This document shows positions 8,408 through 17,284 of a DNA stretch of 51,169 nucleotides, piece by piece. This DNA comes from an uncultured Rhodoblastus sp. (GTDB lineage: Bacteria; Pseudomonadota; Alphaproteobacteria; Rhizobiales; Beijerinckiaceae), in NCBI RefSeq assembly GCF_903903185.1, contig NZ_CAIUXT010000223.1, forward strand, positions 1 to 51,169. Reading direction: 5' to 3'. How positions within the stretch are numbered: position 1 is the stretch's first letter; each line of letters begins with the position of its first letter. Position numbers and translations under genes: made by a program. The notes beneath the pieces were generated by a model that saw only the letters and a list, made by a program, of their open reading frames with translations, searched no databases and had not been told where the DNA came from.

Positions 8408-9457
8408 TCAATCGGGCGCCACTGAAGCCTGGCTGGCCAGCCGGTTCAGATAATGATCGGGACGCCCGGTTTCGCCGATCACGCCCGCGCGCCAGCCCGA
8501 CAGCGCCGCGCGGAAATTGCGCTTGGAGCCAACCGCCAGAAACTCCGCCGAACGCGCCAGGACCATGGCGACGGTCCAGAAATACCAGCCGGGGTAGTTC
8601 TTGCGCACGAACAGCAGGCGGTTGCGAAAATCCAGATAGACCGCCAGCTGGGAACGGGAGGCCCTTCCGCTCGCCGAACCGATGGTGGTGCCGCCGGCAT
8701 GAGGAACCACCGATCGGTAGGCGTAGCCGACGCCGTGGGTCGCCTTGGCGTGCAGACCCCAGTCGAGATCCTCGAAATAAAGGAAGTAACGCTCGTCCAT
8801 CAGACCAATTTTTTCGAGACACGGACGGGTGATATAGAACGAAGCGCCATGGGGGCTGTCGATCCGGCGCTCGACATCCAGTCGATCGGGCGCCGGCGTC
8901 GCCGGAGCGTAGATATCGACGCCGGTGGTGCGCGCATGCCAGCAGTTCCAGCTCAGGCCGCGCGAACCGACGACATCGGGCCGGTCCATGAACATGATGC
9001 GGCTGCCGACCATGCCCTTGCTATATTCTTGCGCGTAATCGACCAGTTCGGCCAAGGCGGCGGGCGTCGGCTCTGTGTCGGGATTGAGCACCCAAAGCCC
9101 CGGCCAGCCGTTCTGTTGCAGCAAAAAGCGGATCCAGGCGTTGATCCCGCCGGCGTATCCGAGATTCTCCCGCGCCTCGCCAATTGTGACGTCGATGGTT
9201 TGCGCCAGTTGGAGCCGGCAGGCCCGCAGGAAGGGAGCCCCGGGACCGTCGAGCGCCACAGGGGCGCCAGGGCAGGGGACATCCTCGGCGGAAAGCGTGG
9301 CCAGCAGCTTTTCATAGGCCTCGCGGCCGCCGTTTTCGCAAATGAACACCGAGAATTCCGGTTCACGCGGCGCTTTCGCCAGGGCGCGCAGGCAGGCGGC
9401 GACGTCCGAGGGATTGCGAAATCCGACGATGACGATAGGTATGGCCGCGTTGGGCAA
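8408..9457 (-). CDS. GT2 family glycosyltransferase (rhamnosyltransferase-like)
   Basis: 349 aa from a TTG start at 9457, preceded by AAGGGA at eight bases. It has a GT-A fold with 'VIVGFRNPSDVAACLRAL' at the N-terminus, 'ENLGYAGGIN' and the metal-binding region 'WVLNPDTEP'. 'PHGASFYITR' and 'ERYFLYFEDLDWGLHA' follow, the usual acceptor-side motifs of WbbL-like rhamnosyltransferases. It would add a sugar to the lipid-linked repeat unit on the cytoplasmic face. It is the last gene of the minus-strand eps operon. Donor and acceptor sugars cannot be read from sequence. Confidence 0.88.
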   Translation of the reverse strand: MPNAAIPIVIVGFRNPSDVAACLRALAKAPREPEFSVFICENGGREAYEKLLATLSAEDVPCPGAPVALDGPGAPFLRACRLQLAQTIDVTIGEARENLGYAGGINAWIRFLLQQNGWPGLWVLNPDTEPTPAALAELVDYAQEYSKGMVGSRIMFMDRPDVVGSRGLSWNCWHARTTGVDIYAPATPAPDRLDVERRIDSPHGASFYITRPCLEKIGLMDERYFLYFEDLDWGLHAKATHGVGYAYRSVVPHAGGTTIGSASGRASRSQLAVYLDFRNRLLFVRKNYPGWYFWTVAMVLARSAEFLAVGSKRNFRAALSGWRAGVIGETGRPDHYLNRLASQASVAPD

Positions 9458-9458
9458 A

Positions 9459-9487
9459 ATGACGTTCCCTTATAATGACGTTCTCTT
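9459..9487 (-). repeat. Duplicated 14-bp leader element over the ribosome binding site
   Basis: AATGACGTTCCCTT (9459-9472) and AATGACGTTCTCTT (9474-9487) are direct repeats with a 15-bp period. Read on the minus strand, each contains a Shine-Dalgarno-like AAGGGA or AAGAGA. The proximal copy sits eight bases from the TTG start of the glycosyltransferase gene. Confidence 0.7.
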
Positions 9488-9518
9488 GTAATCACGCGTC
9501 GGTGCAATGACGCGGCTT

Positions 9519-10445
9519 TCACCCGAGCAGAAGGCGGAAACCCTCGCGGAAGCGCCAGAACCGGATGGCGAACAGGATGGCGATCGCCTTCAATTTGAAC
9601 TGAAGGCCTTTTTCGCCGTCATAGGCAAGCGCCTGCGGCACATGGGCGAAGGCCGACGCCGGCAGCGCCAGAGTCCGCACGATCCAGCGAAGCCGCCAGC
9701 CGGATTTCTCCTGCATGCCGACGAAGGATTCCTTCGCCAGCCGTCGCCATTTCCGTGTCAGTTCGCTCCAGTTGCGGCGCGCGGGATGGCTGACGCCCGC
9801 TTCGGCGGCGCACACCCAGCTGTAACCCATCTTTCCGGCGCGCTTGCCCCAGTCGAGATCCTCGGCGTAACCGGCGCGAAAACCGCCGACCCGGTCGAAA
9901 ACGGCGCGCGGCGCGAACATGTTCGCGGTCACGGCGTAGCCTTCCTTTTCGATATAGCGGCGGTAGTTGAAGGCGAAAATCTTTTCAAAAGCCTCAACCG
10001 CCGTCGGATGGGCCGGATCGGCGACATCGACATCGACGCGGCCGCCGACCAGATCCGCCTTGGCCAGGGCGGCGACGCCGTTACGCAGCCAGTCCGCTTC
10101 GGGGCGGCAATCGGAATCGATAAACGCCAGAATGGCGCCGCGCGATTCGCGAACGGCGGCGTTGCGCGCCTCGGCGGCCCCCTGCAAGGCCGCGTGGATC
10201 ACCCTGACGCCGGGGCCGCAGGCTTCTATCACGGCATCCATGCCGCAGGCCGAATTGTTCTCCGCGACGATGATTTCGAACCGGTCGCGCGGAAAGCTCT
10301 GCTTCTCCAGCAGAGCGATGCAGACCTTCAGATTGTCGAGGTCGTTATAGTGGGGAAGGATGATGGAAACGAACGCGTCGTCACCTTTTGAAGATGACGG
10401 CGCTTTTTCCGCGCCGGCTTGCCATTGGGACGAAGTTTGCAGCAT
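9519..10445 (-). CDS. GT2 family glycosyltransferase
   Basis: 308 aa from ATG 10445 (MLQTSSQW). A longer frame to 10535 exists, but its extra 30 residues look unlike protein and there is no better ribosome site. The domain begins 'FVSIILPHYNDLDNLKVCI', then 'VAENNSACG', 'ARNAAVRESRGAILAFIDSDCRPEADWL' (metal-binding DSD) and 'GYAEDLDWGKRAGKMGY'. This is a standard GT-A glycosyltransferase of exopolysaccharide clusters, acting on lipid-linked sugar at the cytosolic face. It lies between epsI and the second GT2 gene on the same strand. Confidence 0.88.
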   Translation of the reverse strand: MLQTSSQWQAGAEKAPSSSKGDDAFVSIILPHYNDLDNLKVCIALLEKQSFPRDRFEIIVAENNSACGMDAVIEACGPGVRVIHAALQGAAEARNAAVRESRGAILAFIDSDCRPEADWLRNGVAALAKADLVGGRVDVDVADPAHPTAVEAFEKIFAFNYRRYIEKEGYAVTANMFAPRAVFDRVGGFRAGYAEDLDWGKRAGKMGYSWVCAAEAGVSHPARRNWSELTRKWRRLAKESFVGMQEKSGWRLRWIVRTLALPASAFAHVPQALAYDGEKGLQFKLKAIAILFAIRFWRFREGFRLLLG

Positions 10446-10556
10446 GAAATCACGCCTTGATGTCGGATTCTTGCCCAAAAAGCTATTCCGGGAAGGGCGG
10501 CAGGCGCTCCCGGAGGAATTCAATCGCGGCTCCACAATTTCTGGCTGCGGCGACGA

Positions 10557-11264
10557 TCAGAAGCCGCCCCTCAGCGCCCGATCCGGATCCCCGATGAGGA
10601 ACCGCCGCGTTTCGCTATCGACCGAATGGAGGAAATCTTTCAGAAAACGGGTTTGCAGTGCATAGGCCTGGTCCTCGGGCAATCCGACGGTCGAAAGGCG
10701 AACCAGCGCGCCGTCCGAGATATATCCGCGCAATCCATATTCGACTTTCAGGACCTGCCGCTCCACGGCGTTGGTTGCGACCGTGTCCCCGATCCGCATC
10801 CAGTAGGTGATAGGCTCTTGCCGGTTCTCGCGCTCCGCCAGAAGATGTCTGACCGGAAGATTGGGGAGACCGTCGCCCAGGTCGAGGTTTACGGTGGTCA
10901 ATCGCTCGACCCGGAATCCCTGCGCCGCGTAGCAGATTTCCGGGCGATGCAGCTGCAGCCGATCGCTCTGGCTGGCGCCATAGGCGACGAGAAACATGAC
11001 CAGACGACCCTCGGGATCTCGATAGCCTCGCGCCAGTTCGGCATTGTAGATCTGTTTGGACAGGGTGTCGGAGCCTGGCGGCTCGACCATTCTGACCTGC
11101 GGCTCGTAAGTCCATTGTCCGAAGCTCTTCGGGATCATCCGCTCGAGCTCTTCCTGCGTTGGCGCCTTCCCGAGCTTACGCTGGGGGATCATCGCCTGGG
11201 CGGCCACTGCGGCCCCCAGGATCAAGGCGATGGCGGCGATTATGTTGACGCTCCGAATGTTCAT
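10557..11264 (-). CDS. epsI: EpsI, exosortase-associated protein
   Basis: 235 aa from ATG 11264, with GGGAG five bases upstream; an in-frame TTG five codons earlier is less likely. One N-terminal membrane helix (residues ~5-23, 'IIAAIALILGAAVAAQAMIP') leads into a periplasmic EpsI domain (DUF3485) with 'IPKSFGQWT', 'FLVAYGASQSDRLQLHRPE' and 'CYAAQGF'. EpsI is found fused to or beside exosortases in EPS clusters. Its biochemical role is unsettled; it is thought to assist the exosortase or polymer export. Here it is a separate gene between the Wzz-type gene and a glycosyltransferase, ~8.5 kb from the exosortase gene. Confidence 0.88.
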   Translation of the reverse strand: MNIRSVNIIAAIALILGAAVAAQAMIPQRKLGKAPTQEELERMIPKSFGQWTYEPQVRMVEPPGSDTLSKQIYNAELARGYRDPEGRLVMFLVAYGASQSDRLQLHRPEICYAAQGFRVERLTTVNLDLGDGLPNLPVRHLLAERENRQEPITYWMRIGDTVATNAVERQVLKVEYGLRGYISDGALVRLSTVGLPEDQAYALQTRFLKDFLHSVDSETRRFLIGDPDRALRGGF

Positions 11265-11501
11265 CACAACTCCCGACAAGCCAACTCCAGGATTTTCAAA
11301 TCGATCTCGCGGGAAGGGGATGCGAGCCGTTGATCTCTACGACCGCCGGCTCCAGTTCGCTCAGTCATCCATTTCCACAGCGACCTTAAGCAAAATTTCG
11401 TTGGCTCGCCAACCGAAATTTTTCTGGATCATCTTGTTTCAGATGGACTTTTCCCGAAAACCGGCTGTCAAAAGATTTCAGGTCGAAACAATCCACCCGG
11501 T

Positions 11502-12962
11502 TCACGACCGCGCCAGAGCGTCGCCGGACGCGGGCGGACGCGGACCGCGCCAGCGTGGCAGCCGAATCCGACGGATCAGGTTCGACCAGCGCGAAGGCTT
11601 CTTGGGTTTTATGTCGATCATGACGCCGAGCAGGGGCGCATTGGTGGCGAAGGGAAGATCGTCCGCCGCGCGCAGCCGGCGGTCGAGCGCTTCCGCGATC
11701 AGAGCGAGCAACAGGCCAAGTCCGAGCCCCAATATCGCCGCCAGGGGGACGATGATGAACGGCTTGGGAAAGGCGATGCTGGTCGGCGGCGCCGCAGGAT
11801 CGATCAAGGCGATATTGGAGAAGGAAAGTTGACTTTGCAGCCGCGCCTGGCTCGCCGCCCGCTGCAACCGCTCGAGTTCATCCTGATGGAACGCCACTTC
11901 CCTGGTCAAGGAAATCAGCTGTTCCCTTTGCCCCTGGACGCCGATCATATTGTTCAAGCGATCTGTGTAGACTTTTTGCAGCGTCGCCACGCGTTCGGTT
12001 TGGTTGGCGATGCGCTCGGCGAGCTTGCGGCGGTAATCTTCGATCGCCTGCTGGGTTTGTTTCTGCAGCGACGCGCGCAGGGCGAGCTTCTCGAGCAGCT
12101 TTGGGTTGTTGACGCCGACGTCGACTTGCAGCCGGGCGACATCGGCTTCGATGTTGGAAAGGCTGGCATGAAGATTGTTGATCGTCACAATGTCGATCGA
12201 CTGGGGGTCGCTCGCGGCGGCGGTGGTCGGAGCCGGCGCGCTATATTGGTTCTGCAGCGCGACCAGCCCGGCCTTGGCCTGGGTCAATTCGGTGGTCGCG
12301 GCCATGAGCTGCTCGTTTTCCGTATCCCCGGCGGTAGGAATGAGCGTCTTGCTGTCGCTCTGGAATTTCGCCAGTCGATTACGCGCCGCCGCGAGGCGGT
12401 CGCGGACGTTTTCGAGCTGAGGCGCATACCAGTCCGAGGCTTTCGTCGACGCAGCGACCTTCGCTGCGATCGCGGCGTCGTTGAAGGCGGACATGAAGGC
12501 ATTCGCCAGCGAGGCCGACTGTTGAGGGGAAGCGCCTTTGTAAGTGATGGTGAGAACGTTCGATCCCAGCATGAACTCCGCTTTGACATGTTCGCCGAGC
12601 TGATTGGCCAGCCACTGCTGGATATCGATCAGTCCTGAATCCGCCGAGCCGGCATAGTTGGCCTGCGCCCCGGGATCGGACGCCATGTTCAGACGTTTCA
12701 CGACTGAGACCGCGACCTGGTTGCTCTTCGCCAAAGCGATGAGATTGCCCTGCATGATCATGACGCTGTTCGCCGCGCTCCCGCCGGCAACGCCGCTGAC
12801 CGGATCGACCTGGCCCGGATCGATGCTCGCCATCGCCGTTGCATCGTAACGGGAAGGAATAAGCAGCAGCAGCAGCAGGGCGCCGGCCATGGTCGCGAGG
12901 AAGGTCAAGCCGACAATCCAGCTTCGCCGCTGCAGGATTTTCAGAACCAGATTGAGTGACAT
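11502..12962 (-). CDS. epsF: EpsF, Wzz/GumC-type polysaccharide co-polymerase
   Basis: 486 aa. A membrane helix at ~16-36 ('IVGLTFLATMAGALLLLLL') is followed by a long periplasmic region with coiled coil (about 170-400). A second helix at ~425-445 ('FIIVPLAAILGLGLGLLLALI') is followed by a short cytosolic tail rich in Arg and Pro. The order and length match EpsF/GumC chain-length determinants. The kinase half is absent and is supplied by the separate EpsG-like gene at 7508. It sits between epsE and epsI on one strand, with 18 bp to epsE. Confidence 0.92.
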   Translation of the reverse strand: MSLNLVLKILQRRSWIVGLTFLATMAGALLLLLLIPSRYDATAMASIDPGQVDPVSGVAGGSAANSVMIMQGNLIALAKSNQVAVSVVKRLNMASDPGAQANYAGSADSGLIDIQQWLANQLGEHVKAEFMLGSNVLTITYKGASPQQSASLANAFMSAFNDAAIAAKVAASTKASDWYAPQLENVRDRLAAARNRLAKFQSDSKTLIPTAGDTENEQLMAATTELTQAKAGLVALQNQYSAPAPTTAAASDPQSIDIVTINNLHASLSNIEADVARLQVDVGVNNPKLLEKLALRASLQKQTQQAIEDYRRKLAERIANQTERVATLQKVYTDRLNNMIGVQGQREQLISLTREVAFHQDELERLQRAASQARLQSQLSFSNIALIDPAAPPTSIAFPKPFIIVPLAAILGLGLGLLLALIAEALDRRLRAADDLPFATNAPLLGVMIDIKPKKPSRWSNLIRRIRLPRWRGPRPPASGDALARS

Positions 12963-12980
12963 GGGAGCGACGCCCTCGTG

Positions 12981-13766
12981 TTAGAAAATGCGTTCATTGA
13001 CGATGATTGTGTCGTTAGGAAGGACCGGGTCGTCGAGACCGGCGGAAATTTCTTCGATCACCCCATTATTGATGCGGCGAATTTTCAAACGCCACCAATC
13101 CGACCCGAGCGGCGCGACGCCGCCGCCCACCGCGAGCGCCTGACGAACCGTCAAATGAGGCCGGTTGATCGGAAATTGTCCCGGCCTGTTGACGTAACCA
13201 TAAAGATAGAAGACCGAACCCGGCTCGACATAGATGGAGGCGTTGTTTTCGAGAATCAATCCCGAACTGGAGCGACCCGAGAACAAATCGAGGGCATTCA
13301 TTCTCACGGTCCTGCCGCCGTTATGAACGACAATGGTTCCGGCGCCGGCCTCTTCCCGGATCCCGCCCGCGCGGGCGAGAACCTGGAGAACCGTGGACGG
13401 ACGATCAAACGTAAAGGTTCCCGGCGTTCCGACGGCTCCGAGCACGGAGACCTCCAGGCCGAAAGTCGCCAGTTCGACCGAGACCTTGGGATTCTTCACC
13501 AATCCCTTCTGGAGGAGAATATTGGCTATTTTCTCGCTCAGGGCGCCGGTTGTGAGGCCGGCCGCCCGGACCCGCCCCGCATAGGGAAGGGAAATCGTTC
13601 CGTCGGGCTCAACGCGCGTCGTTACGTTGAGTTCCGCCTGGTAGAGCACGGAAATCTGAAGCACGTCATTGGTGGTCACGACCCGGCCCCGGTCAGCCAG
13701 GACGGGCGCGGAACTCCAAAGGCAGCAGAGCAGCGCAACGACCCATGGCAAGATTATGTTTCGCAT
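12981..13766 (-). CDS. epsE: EpsE, Wza-type polysaccharide export protein
   Basis: 261 aa from ATG 13766, with AAGGA nine bases upstream. A signal peptide occupies residues 1-25 (MRNIILPWVVALLCCLWSSA), with cleavage near 'VLADRG'. No lipobox is at the usual site, so it may be soluble or otherwise anchored, unlike canonical Wza. A polysaccharide export domain ('TTNDVLQISVLYQAELNV..V.PDGTISLPYAG') is followed by two SLBB domains ('VSVLGAVGTPGTFTF' and 'YLYGYVNRPGQFPI'). It forms the periplasmic and outer-membrane export channel with EpsF. Confidence 0.92.
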   Translation of the reverse strand: MRNIILPWVVALLCCLWSSAPVLADRGRVVTTNDVLQISVLYQAELNVTTRVEPDGTISLPYAGRVRAAGLTTGALSEKIANILLQKGLVKNPKVSVELATFGLEVSVLGAVGTPGTFTFDRPSTVLQVLARAGGIREEAGAGTIVVHNGGRTVRMNALDLFSGRSSSGLILENNASIYVEPGSVFYLYGYVNRPGQFPINRPHLTVRQALAVGGGVAPLGSDWWRLKIRRINNGVIEEISAGLDDPVLPNDTIIVNERIF

Positions 13767-13814
13767 TTCGCGGCGTCCTTCTGACACTGCCTGTTTCCTT
13801 CTTTTGTTTAGCCT

Positions 13815-15191
13815 CTATCGAGGCCGATAGTCGAGACCTAACGTCACAATGCTGGAATTGACGTTGCCGCTGCCGTTCAATGCGCTGGTCCCCGTGGATT
13901 GGCGCTTCGTTTGGTACAACGACAAAACCAGCGAAGTGAAAGGCGTTATGGTGTATGCGGCGCCGAGCGTAACGTTCATGACATTACTGGGTCCATAATA
14001 GAGGTTGCCGAAGTTTCCTCCCGCCGTCCTTCCGGGGGCGGTCGACGTCGACATGCCGAGCGACGCCGACAAATTCACTTTCGGCGTCAAGGCATAACTG
14101 AAGCTCGCCGCCTGCGCCGTGGAGGTCTGCGTCGCCGAAGTCGTGAGGATCGACGTCGGCGCGGCGACGGTGCGACTCGAACTGAGCGTCAGGGCCCATT
14201 TCGACGTCGGGTGATAACTCAGGGAGATCGAATAAACCGGCGACAATGGTCCGTTGGTTCGGTTGCCTGACGCTGACGTCAAATCGAGACTTTCCGAAAC
14301 TCCACCCATGATGGAAAAATTAAAAATTTGAGAGGATTGGTTGGTGTAGACTACAGTATAATATGCCATATGCACAAATTGAGGGGCTCCCGTAATAAGG
14401 GTTGTTAAAGGCGTCCTGTTTGTATAATTTGTATTTGAATATTTTATAAGGGCTTGAACGCTATCCAAAGAGGGCCATTGATACTGCAAGCCGCTTTGAA
14501 AAGAATTTGTATTATTGTTCAAAGGTATTGACTGAAATTGTGAATGACGCGTTGAAAGCGCATTGGCGTTCAAAATGACATCGATGTTTTGATAAAAATG
14601 GCATTGGCCGCTTTCGTTGAACGATTGCGTTGTCAAATTATCTATGCCTGGGCCAAGCTGCTCCTCCTGCAGAGCTTGCGTCAGCGCGTTTACGACCATC
14701 AATTTTCCGTCGCAATGAGAACCCCACTTCCAGTTGACGCCGCCGTCGAACGAATGATTGTGAATATCGTCGATGGTGTCGTGGTGATAATTGGTCGTGG
14801 TTTGAGTCAAATCGAAAAAGAACTGTTGATTTTCTATATAGAATTTGCTCGAGACGCCGAGATTGGTCCGCACAAAGTAGTCGCCCCTGAGCTGGCCCGG
14901 CGGCAGGCAACCGAAGAACGGCAGGGTAGTGCAGCGTCCAAGGGACAGCTGGGACTGGGATAAATTATAAATATTGCTGTTATAGCCGCCCGATTCACGC
15001 GCGAAAATCTGGATCGGCAAATCCGACCAGTTGAAGTTCACCGGGAACCAGGCCAAGCGCGCGGGCGACAGCCAGTCAAAGCCAGATGTGACAAAGCCTC
15101 CGCCGGACGCGGCAGCGGCGTCCTGGCCGAAGGCGATTCCGTTCGTATAAAGAACCGTCGCCAACAGAACACCGAACCTTCTAAGCCACAT
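13815..15191 (-). CDS. epsL: EpsL-like outer-membrane beta-barrel protein of the EPS cluster
   Basis: 458 aa from ATG 15191 (MWLRRFGVLLATVLY), with AGGGAA four bases upstream. A frame open to 15467 would add 92 unlikely residues in front of a clean signal peptide. After cleavage near 'IAFGQ' the protein is rich in alternating Asn/Thr/Ser/Tyr strands, such as 'NQQFFFDLTQTTTNYHH' and 'TSLVLSLYQTKRQ', and ends 'VTLGLDYRPR', a beta-barrel C-terminus. The position as first gene of the epsL-E-F-I-GT-GT operon fits an outer-membrane partner for polysaccharide release. Base composition is slightly richer in A+T between 14300 and 14600 than in neighbouring genes. Confidence 0.82.
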   Translation of the reverse strand: MWLRRFGVLLATVLYTNGIAFGQDAAAASGGGFVTSGFDWLSPARLAWFPVNFNWSDLPIQIFARESGGYNSNIYNLSQSQLSLGRCTTLPFFGCLPPGQLRGDYFVRTNLGVSSKFYIENQQFFFDLTQTTTNYHHDTIDDIHNHSFDGGVNWKWGSHCDGKLMVVNALTQALQEEQLGPGIDNLTTQSFNESGQCHFYQNIDVILNANALSTRHSQFQSIPLNNNTNSFQSGLQYQWPSLDSVQALIKYSNTNYTNRTPLTTLITGAPQFVHMAYYTVVYTNQSSQIFNFSIMGGVSESLDLTSASGNRTNGPLSPVYSISLSYHPTSKWALTLSSSRTVAAPTSILTTSATQTSTAQAASFSYALTPKVNLSASLGMSTSTAPGRTAGGNFGNLYYGPSNVMNVTLGAAYTITPFTSLVLSLYQTKRQSTGTSALNGSGNVNSSIVTLGLDYRPR

Positions 15192-15770
15192 ATTTTCCCT
15201 GCCGCCATCGTCCACAGCGATGGAAGAGCCCATCCCGATCCAGAACCGTACCGGATCGGCCAGGATCGCGTCTGGCCAACCCGATGGCGAATTTACGCGT
15301 GCGCGATCGCCAGCCTTGGCATTGGATACCACAAAACGCAATGGGTTGGAGCAAAAAGCAAACCTTTGGTTGATGTAAAGCGGAGGCTGTGTCGTTGGCG
15401 CAACGATTCGTGCAACGCTCCCACGAGGATTAACATGTCGGAAAAATTGTGCGAATCTTTGGCTCAATTTGACGTGTTAACCTTAAAATGTAGTGTTTTT
15501 TCGACGCCGCCAGAGCCGCGGCGAGCAATCCATTCGGTCGCTGGCCACTCCGCGCGCGTTCGGGTTCGATCGGCGGAATAAGGGCGATGACAGGCGACGA
15601 AACCATGGAGCGGGCGGGCGGCGTGACGCAGGCAAAAAGATGATTTTTGTTGTGGTTTCGGTCATTCGACGGTAGACGACAGCCGTTCTGGTCTTTATTG
15701 GCTTGGTCATAACAAAGTACGGGCGGTCTTCTCGCCTCACCGGCCGCTGTGATTCAGGGAGTCGCAAAAA
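15192..15770. other. Divergent intergenic region between epsL and epsD
   Basis: It should contain the promoters for the minus-strand eps operon and the plus-strand epsD. Frames in it (for example 15366-15581 plus) have no ribosome site and read as composition noise. A+T-rich patches lie near 15470-15500 and 15640-15715. No sigma-54 GG-N10-GC pair with the correct spacing was found in the parts scanned by eye. Confidence 0.4.
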
Positions 15771-16712
15771 ATGGCGTTCAGGTTCAAAACATCTGGCACT
15801 ATGTCCAGGGGGGCGCTGGTCGCCGCGTCGGTCGCGATTTTGTTGCTCGCCGGATGCGGAAAAAAGAACGCGGAACATCCGGTCGGCCAAGTGATCGCCC
15901 ACGTAGGCCAGGACGAGGTCACTCTGCAGGAACTCGAAAACGAATTCCGGCTGGCCAATGTTCCCGCCGACAAGCGCGACGATGGGGTCACGAAGAGGGC
16001 TCTCATGGAAATCGTGACGCGAAAAGCGGTCGCTCGCCAGGCCGTCGCCGCGAAGATCGATCGCGAGCCGACGATTCAGCTGGATTTGTTGCGCGACAAG
16101 GAGCAGATGCTCGCGCGCTCCCTGATGCAGCGGAGGCTTTCCGGTTTGGTGGCGGGCGTCGGCCAGTCCGACCTCGATCAATATATTACCGCGCATCCGA
16201 CGCAATTCGCCAAGCGGGTGGTTTTCCTCACCGACCAGATCGAGATTCCCCCGCAGGCCCTGACGGCGGAGCTTGGAGCCGCCACCAAGGACGCCAAGTC
16301 GTTGGCGCAGGTAGATCAGGCGCTGACCGGACTGAAGATCGCGTTCCGGCGCTCCACGGGCGCGCTCGACAGCGCCAGTCTTCCGCCTCAGGTGTTGCAG
16401 CAATTGCAGTCCAAAAATAGCGATGACGTTTTCTTCGTCCGGACAGGCGGCGGTGGCGTCTTCTTCAAGATCACGGAAACGCAAAACAAGCCATTGACCG
16501 GAGCGGACGCCAATAATCTGGCGCGTCAGTTGATCGGCAAGGAAAAAGCAGAGACCCTTTCCCAGCAGGTCAGCGCGGACGCCCTCAAATCGGCGACCTA
16601 TGAGGGCAATTACGCAAAGATAATGAGTGATGCGGCCAAGGATGGGTCGAAAGACGCGTCGCCCAAGGATGCGTCGAAAGATGCCGCGCCCGCCGGCGCG
16701 CCGGCGAAATAG
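15771..16712 (+). CDS. epsD: EpsD family peptidyl-prolyl isomerase-like lipoprotein
   Basis: 313 aa. The N-terminus (residues 1-28) is a lipoprotein signal with the lipobox LLAGC, so the mature protein is anchored in the periplasm. The middle shows a SurA/PrsA-like helical N-domain ('VTLQELENEFRLANVPADKRDDGVTKRALMEIVTRK') and a degenerate parvulin-like part around residues 140-240. The last ~25 residues are a low-complexity Lys/Asp/Ala/Ser tail with repeated KDASK units. EpsD is constant in EPS clusters of the exosortase type and is thought to help fold or assemble export components. It is divergent from the epsL operon and ~570 bp from ugd. Confidence 0.85.
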   Translation: MAFRFKTSGTMSRGALVAASVAILLLAGCGKKNAEHPVGQVIAHVGQDEVTLQELENEFRLANVPADKRDDGVTKRALMEIVTRKAVARQAVAAKIDREPTIQLDLLRDKEQMLARSLMQRRLSGLVAGVGQSDLDQYITAHPTQFAKRVVFLTDQIEIPPQALTAELGAATKDAKSLAQVDQALTGLKIAFRRSTGALDSASLPPQVLQQLQSKNSDDVFFVRTGGGGVFFKITETQNKPLTGADANNLARQLIGKEKAETLSQQVSADALKSATYEGNYAKIMSDAAKDGSKDASPKDASKDAAPAGAPAK

Positions 16713-17284
16713 CGACGCCAACCAGCGCGGCGGAATCAATCCGGGGGGAGAGCGGATTTTCTCTCTCCCCGGAACCGCGCCGGCAAGCGACCCGCAGACA
16801 CGTCATTTTGAGGTTCAAGCCTATTAACGAAAAGAGTGGGATTTTTGGACGAGAACCGCGGGGCGCCATAGGCCTGAAAATGTTTTCGGTAGTTTTTTCA
16901 AACAAGGTGGATGTCGTTTGGCGTGATCCCAAGGGCGCGTTAGCGAACAAGACGCCAGCTATCAGAAGACCTGGAGCACGTTCGGTGAACGGAAGTGTTT
17001 TGAACGCTGTTGGGAAGTCCTGGAACCCATTCCTTTGTTGAGTTTTTTTGAACGGGCTCGATGCCTTCCCGGTCGGCCGGATCGTGCGCGCACCCGGACG
17101 CGACGCAACGGTTTCGGAATTTAGCGTTGACGGCCCCGCTGTCATTTGGCTGTAAAAATTGCGCTGAATGGATGAGTGCGCGCGCCTTGCGGCGCAAGGG
17201 CGGTTCGCCGCGAACGCGCGGAAGGTTCAGCGCCTCGCCGTCTCACCCGCCGCATTCGCTGCCGGCGTCACGAAATGGATCGAA
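16713..17284. other. Intergenic stretch with a hairpin, between epsD and ugd
   Basis: A stem of about 11 pairs (16741-16752 with 16761-16772, one mismatch) lies 29 bp after epsD. It lacks a T-run, so it may be an mRNA-stabilising or rho-assisted hairpin. Minus frames over 16585-17145 look like shadow ORFs. The promoter of ugd should be near the right end. Confidence 0.45.

Noticed and set aside
15395..15420. Possible sigma-54 promoter upstream of epsL/epsD
   Set aside because: TGGC and TGCA strings occur, but the GG to GC distance is 13 bp instead of 10.
15483..16739. 418-residue minus-strand frame opposite epsD
   Set aside because: Composition-driven shadow ORF; epsD has a lipobox and the family domain.
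16741..16772. Hairpin after epsD as an intrinsic terminator
   Set aside because: The stem is good but no T-run follows it; kept only as a hairpin in the intergenic description.
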